DNA of 61,512 bases from UBA1858 sp045105615 (lineage in GTDB: Bacteria > Pseudomonadota > Gammaproteobacteria > UBA4575). Shown here in pieces: positions 32,597-41,093 of this stretch. The position numbers and the translations under genes are program-made. The stretch covers positions 1-61,512 of the forward strand of contig JBGCDS010000018.1 in NCBI GenBank assembly GCA_045105615.1, written 5' to 3'. A model generated the notes under the pieces. It searched no databases, was not told where the DNA came from, and saw only the letters and a list, made by a program, of their open reading frames with translations. The stretch's first letter is position 1. Each line of letters begins with the position of its first letter.

Positions 32597-34135
32597 TTAA
32601 GCTTCAGGGATAATTAATTTTTGGCCAACACGAATTCTGTCTGTGGCTAATGCATTTGTTTTGCGAATAGCATCCACGCTGACACTGTATTGAACGGCTA
32701 TTTCCGATAATGTCTCACCATATTTTATCGTGTGCTTATCGGTTTTGATATTGTTAGCAAGTATCGTATCTTTAGGTGCATGATGTTTTAAATATTGCTT
32801 TAACCCGTTAAATACTGAGCTGGCAAGTTTTTGCTGGTGTGTTGCTGAGCGTAATTTTCTTTCTTCTGAAGCATTAGAGATGAATGCTGTTTCTACAAGA
32901 ATAGAAGGGATGTCAGGAGACTTCAGCACAGCGAAGCCGGCATGTTCGACCCGTTTGCGTGTTTTTCCTAAGGTGCTTAATTGTTTTTTCACTGAGTTAG
33001 CTAACTTCATGCTTGAATCGATGGTAGCAGCCTGTGAAAGGTCAACAAGCACTTTCTGTACGTCTTTACCCTTGCCTTCAAGTTTAACTCCGCCAATCAC
33101 ATCAGATTCGTTTTGACGCTGGGCTAAAAATCTTGCAGCTTCGCTACTTGCACCATTCTTAGATAATACATAGACCGACGAGCCGCGTACGCGTCGATCG
33201 TCAACAGCATCGGCGTGAATTGAAATAAAGATATCAGCTTTAAGCTGACGAGCTTTTTTAATGCGTCCGCGCAAAGTTAAGAACTTGTCTGAGTCGCGTG
33301 TCATTACTGCACGCATGCCTTTCTCGGCATTGATTAAGCGAACTAGTCTTTTAGATATTTGCAGTACTACATCCTTCTCGCGAGTACCAGCATATCCTGT
33401 TGCACCTGGATCTTTGCCGCCATGCCCTGGATCAATTGCAATAACAAGTGTTTTAGACTTGGTTTTTTTTGCAGCTGGCTTGGATTTTTGTATTGGTTTT
33501 GCTTTGATTTGTTTGGCTTTAGGTGTCGTAACCTTGGCGATGATGTCTTGTTTAGGCTTAGATTTGTTTGTTACTTTTTTGCTGGCAATTTTTTCTACTG
33601 CTTTGTTAACAGGCTTTGATGCCTTTTTAACAGCAACAGGTTTTTGGACTTCTGCTTTTGTCGTCTTTTTAGAGGCTGATGCTTTGGCTATCTGTGTCTT
33701 TGTAGTTTTTGAATTTTTTAAATCAATTACTAGGCGGTGTAGTGAATCACCATTGGGGGCAAGCACAAAACTTTTAGGGACAATTTGTTGATTTAAGTCT
33801 AATACGATTCTCAGTTTATTATTGGATCGATTGGCGTGGCGTAGCTTGTCCACGAATGATGCTTTAAATACTGCTTGATCTACTTTTGTTGATAATTTGG
33901 CATCGGTGAGATCAATGACTATACGTCGAGGATTATTGAGGGTGAAAATTTTGTACGAGGGTATAGCGCTGGTGTCGAATACCACCCGAGTGACTTGGCC
34001 ATTCTTGGCGACGCGAATATTTTCTACATTGAAAGAATCGGCAAATACGCTGGCAGGCAGGATCATGAGTATTGCGAAAAACACAATTATCATTCGAACC
34101 AGATAATAAGTATTTGATGGCTTTGGATGTAACAT
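32597..34135 (-). CDS. amiC: N-acetylmuramoyl-L-alanine amidase with AMIN and LysM domains
   Basis: 512 residues. Signal sequence (to ~residue 32, VFADS), an AMIN domain (~35-140) that targets the division site, a ~75-residue Lys/Ala/Pro-rich linker (~150-225), an Amidase_3 zinc domain (AIDPGHGGKDPGA with the metal His, ISIHADA, LVETAFISN) and a C-terminal LysM (KYGETLSEIAVQYSVS). It cleaves the amide bond of septal peptidoglycan to separate daughter cells. It sits where E. coli has amiB; with LysM it is AmiB-like, so amiB is an equally good name. Confidence 0.93.
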   Translation of the reverse strand: MLHPKPSNTYYLVRMIIVFFAILMILPASVFADSFNVENIRVAKNGQVTRVVFDTSAIPSYKIFTLNNPRRIVIDLTDAKLSTKVDQAVFKASFVDKLRHANRSNNKLRIVLDLNQQIVPKSFVLAPNGDSLHRLVIDLKNSKTTKTQIAKASASKKTTKAEVQKPVAVKKASKPVNKAVEKIASKKVTNKSKPKQDIIAKVTTPKAKQIKAKPIQKSKPAAKKTKSKTLVIAIDPGHGGKDPGATGYAGTREKDVVLQISKRLVRLINAEKGMRAVMTRDSDKFLTLRGRIKKARQLKADIFISIHADAVDDRRVRGSSVYVLSKNGASSEAARFLAQRQNESDVIGGVKLEGKGKDVQKVLVDLSQAATIDSSMKLANSVKKQLSTLGKTRKRVEHAGFAVLKSPDIPSILVETAFISNASEERKLRSATHQQKLASSVFNGLKQYLKHHAPKDTILANNIKTDKHTIKYGETLSEIAVQYSVSVDAIRKTNALATDRIRVGQKLIIPEA

Positions 34136-34237
34136 CCAGCAGATCTCCCAACGACCTTAGTCTATTTTTGTTAACTTTAACAAAAATAATAACCTACGGG
34201 CAATTATTAAATGAAAATCTATAATATTCGTCAAGTA

Positions 34238-34666
34238 TTAGAGGGGTTGAGATGTATGATTTTTAATGCTGATCTGGCGTCCAGCGTCAATATATTCAAT
34301 AGAAATTTCCATCGTCGCCTTAGGAACTAGAGGTTTCCCTAGATTGGGCCACTCGATAAAGCAGATGTTTGAACCGCTGCAGAATTCTCTTATGCCTATG
34401 TAATCTAGCTCTTCAGGGTCTGAAATTCTATATAAATCAAAGTGATAAGCGTCAAGTGAATTAAAAAAATAGCTTTCTACTAGGGTGAACGTGGGGCTTT
34501 TAACCAAGCCCTGATAGCCTAGACCATGTAATGCGCCTCTCACTAGGGTAGTTTTCCCAGCGCCTAGGTCACCGTGTAAATAAATCACGGCTGGAACATC
34601 TAGGTTCTTTACTAATTCCGCCCCCATCGCTTCCATTTCATCTGATGTGCGAATTATTTTCTTCAT
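34238..34666 (-). CDS. tsaE: tRNA threonylcarbamoyladenosine biosynthesis ATPase TsaE
   Basis: 142 residues. P-loop ATPase that drives the TsaB-TsaD complex making t6A37 in tRNAs. Walker A GDLGAGKTTLVRG, the switch SPTFTLVESY, the HFDLYRISDPEEL block and the FIEWPN motif are typical. The start overlaps the nnr stop by 4 nt, as in the E. coli order. Confidence 0.97.
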   Translation of the reverse strand: MKKIIRTSDEMEAMGAELVKNLDVPAVIYLHGDLGAGKTTLVRGALHGLGYQGLVKSPTFTLVESYFFNSLDAYHFDLYRISDPEELDYIGIREFCSGSNICFIEWPNLGKPLVPKATMEISIEYIDAGRQISIKNHTSQPL

Positions 34667-36147
34667 TGATTAACCAATTTATAGATAGCGGGGAATAAAT
34701 CTTCTGCTAAGACTCCACGTGTGCCCTGTTTAGATACCATCTCAGAGGCAAGTCCGTGTAGCATGACGCCGCAGTTAGCTGCATCATTTAAAGAGATGCC
34801 CTGGGCAACTAAGCTAGAAATAACTCCCGCCAGTACATCTCCGCTACCGCCTGTGGCCAGGCTGACGTTACCACTAGTGTTGAAGTAAATATGCTGTTCA
34901 TGACAAGTCAGAGTGCCTGAACCTTTGAGTACTGCTATTCCGCAGTATTGTTCCTGAATCGCTAGTGCCGAAGAGACACGATGAAGCTGGATTTCTTCTG
35001 TATTGCAGGCAAGTAACTGAGCAGCTTCGCCTGGGTGAGGGGTTAATATCCAATGATCACATTTGCTGGAATTATTGCTTAATAAGCGTAATGCATCCGC
35101 ATCAACTACTAATGGTTTATTGATTTCAATGACACGCGCAAATATCTTCTGCGCCCATTTGTCTTGACCTAAGCCTGGACCAATTAAAATAACATCGGCT
35201 TTTTTCAAAAGTTCGCCAAGATCACGTGGTTGATCTATTCCTTTCACTATAAGAGAGCCGCAACCCGACGCCACTGCAGCGACATTATCTGGGTGACAGG
35301 CGATGCTGACTAAACCAGCGCCTGTACGAGCCGCAGCTTCTCCTGCTAGGCGTGCTGCATTGGGATAGCCAATATTGCCGCCAACTACGAGCACATGACC
35401 AAACATGTTTTTGTAGCCGCTTTGTTTGCGTGCAGGTAACAGTTGTGCTGGCATGGCCTCGCTCAATGACATGCCCAGTTTTTCTGCATTATCTATAATG
35501 GAATTGGGTAGATCTAATGCATCTACGCCAACTTTGCCAGTGTAATTGCGTGATTCGCCAGTGATTAATCCGCTCTTCAAGCCAATGAAAGTAAGTGTGT
35601 TATTCGCATAAACTGTCGGCCCCATGGGATTGCCTGTATCTGCGCTAAGTCCAGAAGGGATGTCTAATGATAAAACCGGAACAGGCGTGCGATTGATTGC
35701 ATGGACTATATCGGCAAGCTCATTTTCTATTGGACGTGTCAATCCAGTGCCAAAAAGTGCATCGACAATCAAATCGCATTCTGGCAAATCTTCGCTGGAA
35801 TCAATATCTAAACCATCATGAATAGCATAGTCATTTTGCGCGCGCATAGCATCACCACGTAGTTTGGTAATGGGGACCGCAGGCATGGTATAGCATTCCA
35901 TATCAGCATTGTGCAGTAGCCGCGCTAAAATGTAGCCATCACCAGCATTGTTGCCACCTCCTGCAATCACTAATATGCGTTTAGCTTCTGGGTAATGTTC
36001 TCGAATGAACATAAATGCGGCTTTTCCAGCGCGCTGCATAAGGTCATAGCTTTTAAACCCATGCTGCTCGATTGCGTTAGACTCAAGATTCTGTATTTGT
36101 TGTCTTGAGAAGACAGGATATTGTTTGCCGTTATTTATAAAATTCAT
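34663..36147 (-). CDS. nnr: Bifunctional NAD(P)H-hydrate epimerase/ADP-dependent dehydratase
   Basis: 494 residues. Repairs hydrated NAD(P)H. The N-terminal YjeF_N epimerase domain (1-~215) has VIAGGGNNAGDGYILARLL and DIPSGLSADTG; the C-terminal ribokinase-like dehydratase domain (~225-490) has GPGLGQDKWA, VVDADALRLL, LTPHPGEAAQLL and the catalytic TGGSGDVLAGVI. Both active sites look complete. Divergent from queG with a 25-nt space. Confidence 0.97.
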   Translation of the reverse strand: MNFINNGKQYPVFSRQQIQNLESNAIEQHGFKSYDLMQRAGKAAFMFIREHYPEAKRILVIAGGGNNAGDGYILARLLHNADMECYTMPAVPITKLRGDAMRAQNDYAIHDGLDIDSSEDLPECDLIVDALFGTGLTRPIENELADIVHAINRTPVPVLSLDIPSGLSADTGNPMGPTVYANNTLTFIGLKSGLITGESRNYTGKVGVDALDLPNSIIDNAEKLGMSLSEAMPAQLLPARKQSGYKNMFGHVLVVGGNIGYPNAARLAGEAAARTGAGLVSIACHPDNVAAVASGCGSLIVKGIDQPRDLGELLKKADVILIGPGLGQDKWAQKIFARVIEINKPLVVDADALRLLSNNSSKCDHWILTPHPGEAAQLLACNTEEIQLHRVSSALAIQEQYCGIAVLKGSGTLTCHEQHIYFNTSGNVSLATGGSGDVLAGVISSLVAQGISLNDAANCGVMLHGLASEMVSKQGTRGVLAEDLFPAIYKLVNQ

Positions 36148-36172
36148 GTGTGATTAAATAATTTAAATTATT

Positions 36173-37243
36173 GTGGAAAAGCCTATCGTTACTGAGCAGA
36201 GTATGCAAAGCCTAATGGATAATATCCGAGATTGGGCTGGTGAGCTTGGCTTTGATCATATTGGAATTAGCGATACAAATCTTGCTGAACATGAGACTTA
36301 TTTGCTGAATTGGTTACAGTTGGGCATGCAGGGTGATATGGACTATATGCATAAGCATGGCACTAAGCGATCACGACCTAATGAATTGTTGCCAGGTACG
36401 ATGCGTATTATCTCAGTTAGAATGAATTATCTGCCACCCGATGCGCAGGATCCAATGCAAGTACTTGAAGATGAAAATGCAGCTTATATATCACGCTATG
36501 CTTTGGGTCGTGACTATCATAAGGTGATGCGAAAGCGGTTGCAGAAACTTGCTGATCATATACAGCAGCAGATCGGTTCATTTGGCTATCGCGCTTTTGT
36601 TGATAGTGCGCCAGTGTTAGAAAAAGCGCTGGCGCATAAAGCAGGTTTGGGCTGGGTGGGTAAGCATACAAATTTATTGTCCGAAGATGCAGGCTCATGG
36701 TTCTTCCTTGGGGAATTATTCACTGACTTGCCATTGCCTGTTGATCAACCCTCATCAAGTCACTGTGGAACATGTGAAGCATGTATAGAAATATGTCCAA
36801 CGCGAGCCATTATTGCACCGTATAAACTAGATGCGCGTAAGTGTATTTCTTATCTAACGATAGAGCATAAAGCATCAATTCCGATTGAGTATCGAAAAGC
36901 TATGGGGAATCGCATTTATGGTTGCGATGACTGTCAATTAGTTTGTCCTTGGAATAAGTTTGCTAAAAAATCACCATTAGCAGACTTTGCAAAGAGGCAT
37001 GGCTTAGATGCGATTAGTTTGGTTGAGTTGTTTTTATGGTCTGAGCAAGACTTTCTGCATTTCACTGAAGGTTCTGCTATACGCAGAATAGGTTATCAAC
37101 AATGGTTGAGGAATGTAGCTGTCGCTTTAGGGAATGCATCAACTGTTCCTGAGGTGGTTGACGCTTTAATGACTCGCCAGGATGACGTGTCTCGTTTGGT
37201 GCGAGAGCATGTGCAGTGGGCGCTACAACAACATGGCTATTGA
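36173..37243 (+). CDS. queG: Epoxyqueuosine reductase
   Basis: 356 residues from a GTG start; Met11 (36203) is an alternative. Cobalamin- and Fe-S-dependent enzyme for the last step of queuosine synthesis in tRNA. The two 4Fe-4S sites are visible in CGTCEACIEICPTRAI and CDDCQLVCPWN. Also DSAPVLEKALAHKAGLGWVGK, the substrate region. HEAT-like C-terminus. It is 7 nt ahead of ydbH, so possibly cotranscribed. Confidence 0.97.
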   Translation: MEKPIVTEQSMQSLMDNIRDWAGELGFDHIGISDTNLAEHETYLLNWLQLGMQGDMDYMHKHGTKRSRPNELLPGTMRIISVRMNYLPPDAQDPMQVLEDENAAYISRYALGRDYHKVMRKRLQKLADHIQQQIGSFGYRAFVDSAPVLEKALAHKAGLGWVGKHTNLLSEDAGSWFFLGELFTDLPLPVDQPSSSHCGTCEACIEICPTRAIIAPYKLDARKCISYLTIEHKASIPIEYRKAMGNRIYGCDDCQLVCPWNKFAKKSPLADFAKRHGLDAISLVELFLWSEQDFLHFTEGSAIRRIGYQQWLRNVAVALGNASTVPEVVDALMTRQDDVSRLVREHVQWALQQHGY

Positions 37244-37250
37244 GTAGCTC

Positions 37251-39890
37251 ATGAAGAAAATATTTTTCATCGTATTTTTTGTATCGGTGTTTGCTGGCTT
37301 GTTTTTATTGCGTGTACCTATCGTTCAGCAGCTGTCACCCAAGGTGGCTAAATATTATGGTTTCGATATCAGTAGCTTTGAAATCAGTCAAATTGATGCT
37401 GGTAAAATAGTTGTCCCTATGTTGGCTATGCGGCATGTAGATAAATCTTTTCGGGCTGATATTGAAATTCATAATCTTGTTGCTGATATCGATAAATATA
37501 AGGCTGAGGTGATTGCAGCTTCTTCAAGCTATGTTTATGTGGAAGTGATATCAACAGGAACTACGACTACCTCCACCAGCGAGCGGAGTGTTAGGGAGAT
37601 TATTAAACTGTTGCCGATTTTTGGGATTGATATTGAGCGCCTAGAACTCAAGTATCGAGCGCTGAATGGCGAATTAATTCATTTTAATGGTGAGTTGTTT
37701 TACACGCAGAAAGCTACATTGAAAGGTATGCTTAATTATGAGTCAGGGCTTGGTGTTGTGCTAAGTATGTCTATTAATGCAGCTGATTTTTCGTTTGAAG
37801 CTGTTCAAGATGATATCGCAATAATCGCGATGGCTGGTAATTACGATGTACAGGATGATTGGTTGACTGCGCGCTTTGCTGGAGATGTTAGTTTTACTGC
37901 GATTAATAAATTGTTGTTAGCATTTGATATTGATGAGTACATCCAGCAGGACGCGACTAAAATAGAAGCGAAGCTAGAAATGGATTTAACTCGCTCTACG
38001 CAGAATGTTATGCGGACATTGGCTGCTGAGGTGGATATAGATAGCTCATTTAATATTGCATCAAAGCAACTTGATATAAAGCAAGCGAAAATTGATGTGA
38101 GATCACATTGTCGTATTGGGAAGTTGGATTTTATTGCTTGCTCATTTAGAGATCCACAGCGAGCAGTAATAAAATTTGAGCAAGCACCAGATTGGTTGAA
38201 TCAGTATTTTGATGATGCCGAGCATGAATATGTTGTCGAAATAAACCCTGGTAATGAAGTGTTAGCACAGTTATCGTTTAAAGAGGTATTCGCGGTTAAT
38301 GTTAAAGGCGATGCCGCGGTTGACGTTGTAACTAAAACTTCACATGTAAAAGTTAGGAGTTTATTTTCTGAGTTAAATTTCGATGGTATTTATCAAGATT
38401 GGCAGCTAGCGACTGGTTACCAATTAAAGCTAGAAGCTCGCAATGTAGCAGTGCCAGCTAAAATTTCTCGCCTGCTTATTGAAGGTCAAGGGGATGTGCA
38501 TGCGAACAATAAGCATCTAACGATTCTTGTGGAGGACAGTTTTACTGCTAATGCATTGGGAGTGAATAATCAAAAATATAAAACTAAAAAAATCCAACTT
38601 GAAAGCCGAAATAATGCTGAAATTTTTTATCGCTATAAAGATGATTACATTGGAGCAAAAGATATTCGGGTTTCCTTGTCATCTAAGCGATTGATGCATG
38701 CTAATGTTGAGGTCGACCTGACACCGATTGAATTACATATTCGTAGTCTTGATTATTCCAATGCCGAGAAAGATATAGATGCTAAAATTCATATGGATGC
38801 TTTTACGCGAATAGAGCGTGGCAGCCCGTTAACGCTATCCCAATTAAATGCTGATGTTGATTTGGATGGTGATCAAGTTTTTATTAATGGTGATATGGAA
38901 TTGGGTGAGCAGAAGCATGCATTAAATTTTTCTGCGATACATGATTTGGGGGCGGGTTTGGGCTCGGGAGTAGTAAATGCAGATGCAATTGCTTTGGCAG
39001 GGAATGAGATTGTTGCGAATTCGATTAGTCAGTCAGGGCTTCCTTTGCAGTTAAAGGGAGGAGAACTGGATGTGGGTGTCGACGCGATTTGGAATATTGA
39101 TAATTCAGTCTCTGAAATCTCTATTAAATTATTGGCTGAACGTGTTAAAGGTGATTACGCACAAAACCAATTTTCTGATTTAAATGTGGCGCTAGAATTT
39201 GTTGGTCAAGATGGGTGGAAGTTGACGCGAGCAGCTGACATTAAGATAGGGCATGTCAATGTGGGTGTGCCTCTTAAAGATGTGTCGATGCGCTTAGATC
39301 GTATGGAATACCAAGTACAAGAGCAGCCATTGGTCGGCTTGAGTGATATATACGCAAGTGCTTTAGATGGCAGTATCTATTCTAAGCAGATAGAGGTTGA
39401 TTTGAATCGACGTGAGAATGAATTCTCTATATTTTTATCTTCATTGTCTTTGGATAAGTTGATTGCCTTAAATCAAACTGAAGATCTAGTTGCAAGTGGC
39501 ACGCTGGATGGTGAATTACCGATGCATCTTGATGATGGTGTGTTATTGATTGATGGCGGATGGCTAAGTGCAAACGAAGACGGTGGCTATATTAAATATG
39601 CTCGTATTGGAGAAGTGTTGGTGGGAAATGAAAACTTACAGTTGGTTGGCGAGCTGTTGGAAGATTTCCAATACAGCGAAATGTCAGCGAGGGTTGATTT
39701 AGTGTCTGGGGGTGAATTGACTTTAGCGACTAAATTACATGGTCGTAGTCCTAATGCTGCGCTTAATAAGCAGGTGAATTTGAATTTTAAGATTGACTTT
39801 AATTTGTGGAAATTCTTAGAGAGTGCTAGATTGCTAACACACATTGATCAAGATATTAGCGAGCAAGTATTGTCTAATCAAAAGCATTAG
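37251..39890 (+). CDS. ydbH: YdbH-type AsmA-like inter-membrane lipid transport protein
   Basis: 879 residues (same size as E. coli YdbH). One N-terminal membrane anchor (3-21, FFIVFFVSVFAGLFLLR), the rest long beta-rich repeats as in the AsmA-like proteins YhdP, TamB and YdbH, which form hydrophobic grooves spanning the periplasm. In E. coli YdbH works with the outer-membrane lipoprotein YnbE, modulated by YdbL, to move phospholipids to the outer membrane. The following two genes here are those partners, which makes the assignment solid despite low sequence conservation. ATG overlaps no ribosome site of note; 7 nt after queG. Confidence 0.88.
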   Translation: MKKIFFIVFFVSVFAGLFLLRVPIVQQLSPKVAKYYGFDISSFEISQIDAGKIVVPMLAMRHVDKSFRADIEIHNLVADIDKYKAEVIAASSSYVYVEVISTGTTTTSTSERSVREIIKLLPIFGIDIERLELKYRALNGELIHFNGELFYTQKATLKGMLNYESGLGVVLSMSINAADFSFEAVQDDIAIIAMAGNYDVQDDWLTARFAGDVSFTAINKLLLAFDIDEYIQQDATKIEAKLEMDLTRSTQNVMRTLAAEVDIDSSFNIASKQLDIKQAKIDVRSHCRIGKLDFIACSFRDPQRAVIKFEQAPDWLNQYFDDAEHEYVVEINPGNEVLAQLSFKEVFAVNVKGDAAVDVVTKTSHVKVRSLFSELNFDGIYQDWQLATGYQLKLEARNVAVPAKISRLLIEGQGDVHANNKHLTILVEDSFTANALGVNNQKYKTKKIQLESRNNAEIFYRYKDDYIGAKDIRVSLSSKRLMHANVEVDLTPIELHIRSLDYSNAEKDIDAKIHMDAFTRIERGSPLTLSQLNADVDLDGDQVFINGDMELGEQKHALNFSAIHDLGAGLGSGVVNADAIALAGNEIVANSISQSGLPLQLKGGELDVGVDAIWNIDNSVSEISIKLLAERVKGDYAQNQFSDLNVALEFVGQDGWKLTRAADIKIGHVNVGVPLKDVSMRLDRMEYQVQEQPLVGLSDIYASALDGSIYSKQIEVDLNRRENEFSIFLSSLSLDKLIALNQTEDLVASGTLDGELPMHLDDGVLLIDGGWLSANEDGGYIKYARIGEVLVGNENLQLVGELLEDFQYSEMSARVDLVSGGELTLATKLHGRSPNAALNKQVNLNFKIDFNLWKFLESARLLTHIDQDISEQVLSNQKH

Positions 39891-39948
39891 AGGGAACTTT
39901 GTTAGTGCACTATTGGTCAACCATTTACATATAATCGGTATAACGCCA

Positions 39949-40140
39949 ATGAATCAAAAATTATTGTGTGTCTTCGTTGTAAGCAGTATTTTCTTATCTG
40001 CGTGTAACCCAACAGTCAAAGTTGAGGCCCCAGATGAGCCTATAACAATCAATATGAATATTAAAATTGAGCATGAAGTACGTATTAAGGTGGATAAAGA
40101 ATTGGATGATGTATTTGCAGATGATAGTGGTCTGTTCTAA
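39949..40140 (+). CDS. ynbE: YnbE family lipoprotein
   Basis: 63 residues from the ATG at 39949; the open frame extends 35 codons upstream but that part has no signal sequence. Signal peptide ends in LSAC, giving lipidated Cys18 (CNPTVKVEAP). The conserved stretch EPITINMNIKIEHEVRIKVDKEL is characteristic of YnbE and is expected to stack beta strands onto the C-terminus of YdbH. Between ydbH and ydbL in the same order as E. coli. Confidence 0.93.
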   Translation: MNQKLLCVFVVSSIFLSACNPTVKVEAPDEPITINMNIKIEHEVRIKVDKELDDVFADDSGLF

Positions 40141-40155
40141 CGGAAATTAAGATCA

Positions 40156-40488
40156 ATGAGAAATAAAATTTTAAAAGTATTGTTTATTGGTTTGCTAGCA
40201 TTTAATGCTGCTTGTGTATTTGCTGTTGATTTGCAACAAGTTAAAAATGACGGCGTGATTGGTGAGCAACTAAATGGCTATCTCGGGGTGGTAAGTTCAG
40301 ATGCGGATGCAGATGTGAGAGCTCTGGTGGCTGATATTAATGCTAAGCGTAAAGCTAAGTATCAATCGATTGCTTCGACTAATAGTGCTAGTCTGGAGAC
40401 AGTTGAATTGCTTGCGGGTAAAAAAGCGTTAGAAAAAACTCGAGCAGGAAATTATATTCAAACAGCTACAGGCTGGAAAAAGAAATAG
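40156..40488 (+). CDS. ydbL: YdbL family (DUF1318) periplasmic protein
   Basis: 110 residues with a signal peptide (to ~residue 23, CVFAVD). The mature part shows DUF1318 features: GVIGEQLNGYLG, DVRALVADINAKRKAKYQ, and VELLAGKKALEKTRAGNYI. In E. coli YdbL modulates the YdbH-YnbE interaction. The stop is 2 nt from that of the convergent DUF938 gene. Confidence 0.93.
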   Translation: MRNKILKVLFIGLLAFNAACVFAVDLQQVKNDGVIGEQLNGYLGVVSSDADADVRALVADINAKRKAKYQSIASTNSASLETVELLAGKKALEKTRAGNYIQTATGWKKK

Positions 40489-40490
40489 GG

Positions 40491-41081
40491 TTATCTTCTC
40501 CAGCATAATATTTTATTGTTGTTAGGCATTTCCCATTCGGTAGATGTCTGGAAATTATTTTTAAGCGCAAGCATGTCAAGGTCTTGCTTATCTCTGATAC
40601 ATGATTGAGGGTCTCGATCTATTAACCATTGGTTAAATCGACGATTGCTTTCGCTGGTGTATTCGCCATTAATATTAAATGGGCCGTACAGACAAAATAC
40701 TGACGAGTCGATGAGTGTTTGATCTAAGCCTGTGAATAACGCTTCAATTTCATTCCAATGCATTATGTGGGCAATGTTAGCTGCGTATGCGCCATCGTAT
40801 TTTTGTGTTGGCCAGTTAAAGTTGACATCTAATTCTATAGGTGGGAGTGCGTTATCGGGATTCAAATCATTAAGCCACATGCAAATGCCGGCAAGCATTT
40901 CTTGTTTGTCGCTTGCTTGCCATTCTAAATGAGCTAATTGTTGTGAAAAATATGCGGCGTGTTGGCCGGTACCACTACCAATTTCTAATACTTTTTTTGT
41001 TTGCTTGAATTCTTGTTGAAGCACACTGAGAATTACGTCGCGATTTTCTTTGGCGGCAGGCGCAAAAGGTTTTTTGTGCAT
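40491..41081 (-). CDS. DUF938 SAM-dependent methyltransferase-like protein
   Basis: 196 residues. DUF938 hallmarks: an N-terminal APAAKENRDVIL, the SAM-binding VLEIGSGTGQHAAYFS, and CLYGPFNINGEYTSESNRRFN. A class I methyltransferase fold is expected; substrate unknown. It follows pgi by 12 nt on the same strand. Confidence 0.92.
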   Translation of the reverse strand: MHKKPFAPAAKENRDVILSVLQQEFKQTKKVLEIGSGTGQHAAYFSQQLAHLEWQASDKQEMLAGICMWLNDLNPDNALPPIELDVNFNWPTQKYDGAYAANIAHIMHWNEIEALFTGLDQTLIDSSVFCLYGPFNINGEYTSESNRRFNQWLIDRDPQSCIRDKQDLDMLALKNNFQTSTEWEMPNNNKILCWRR

Positions 41082-41093
41082 GGCAGTGATGGT

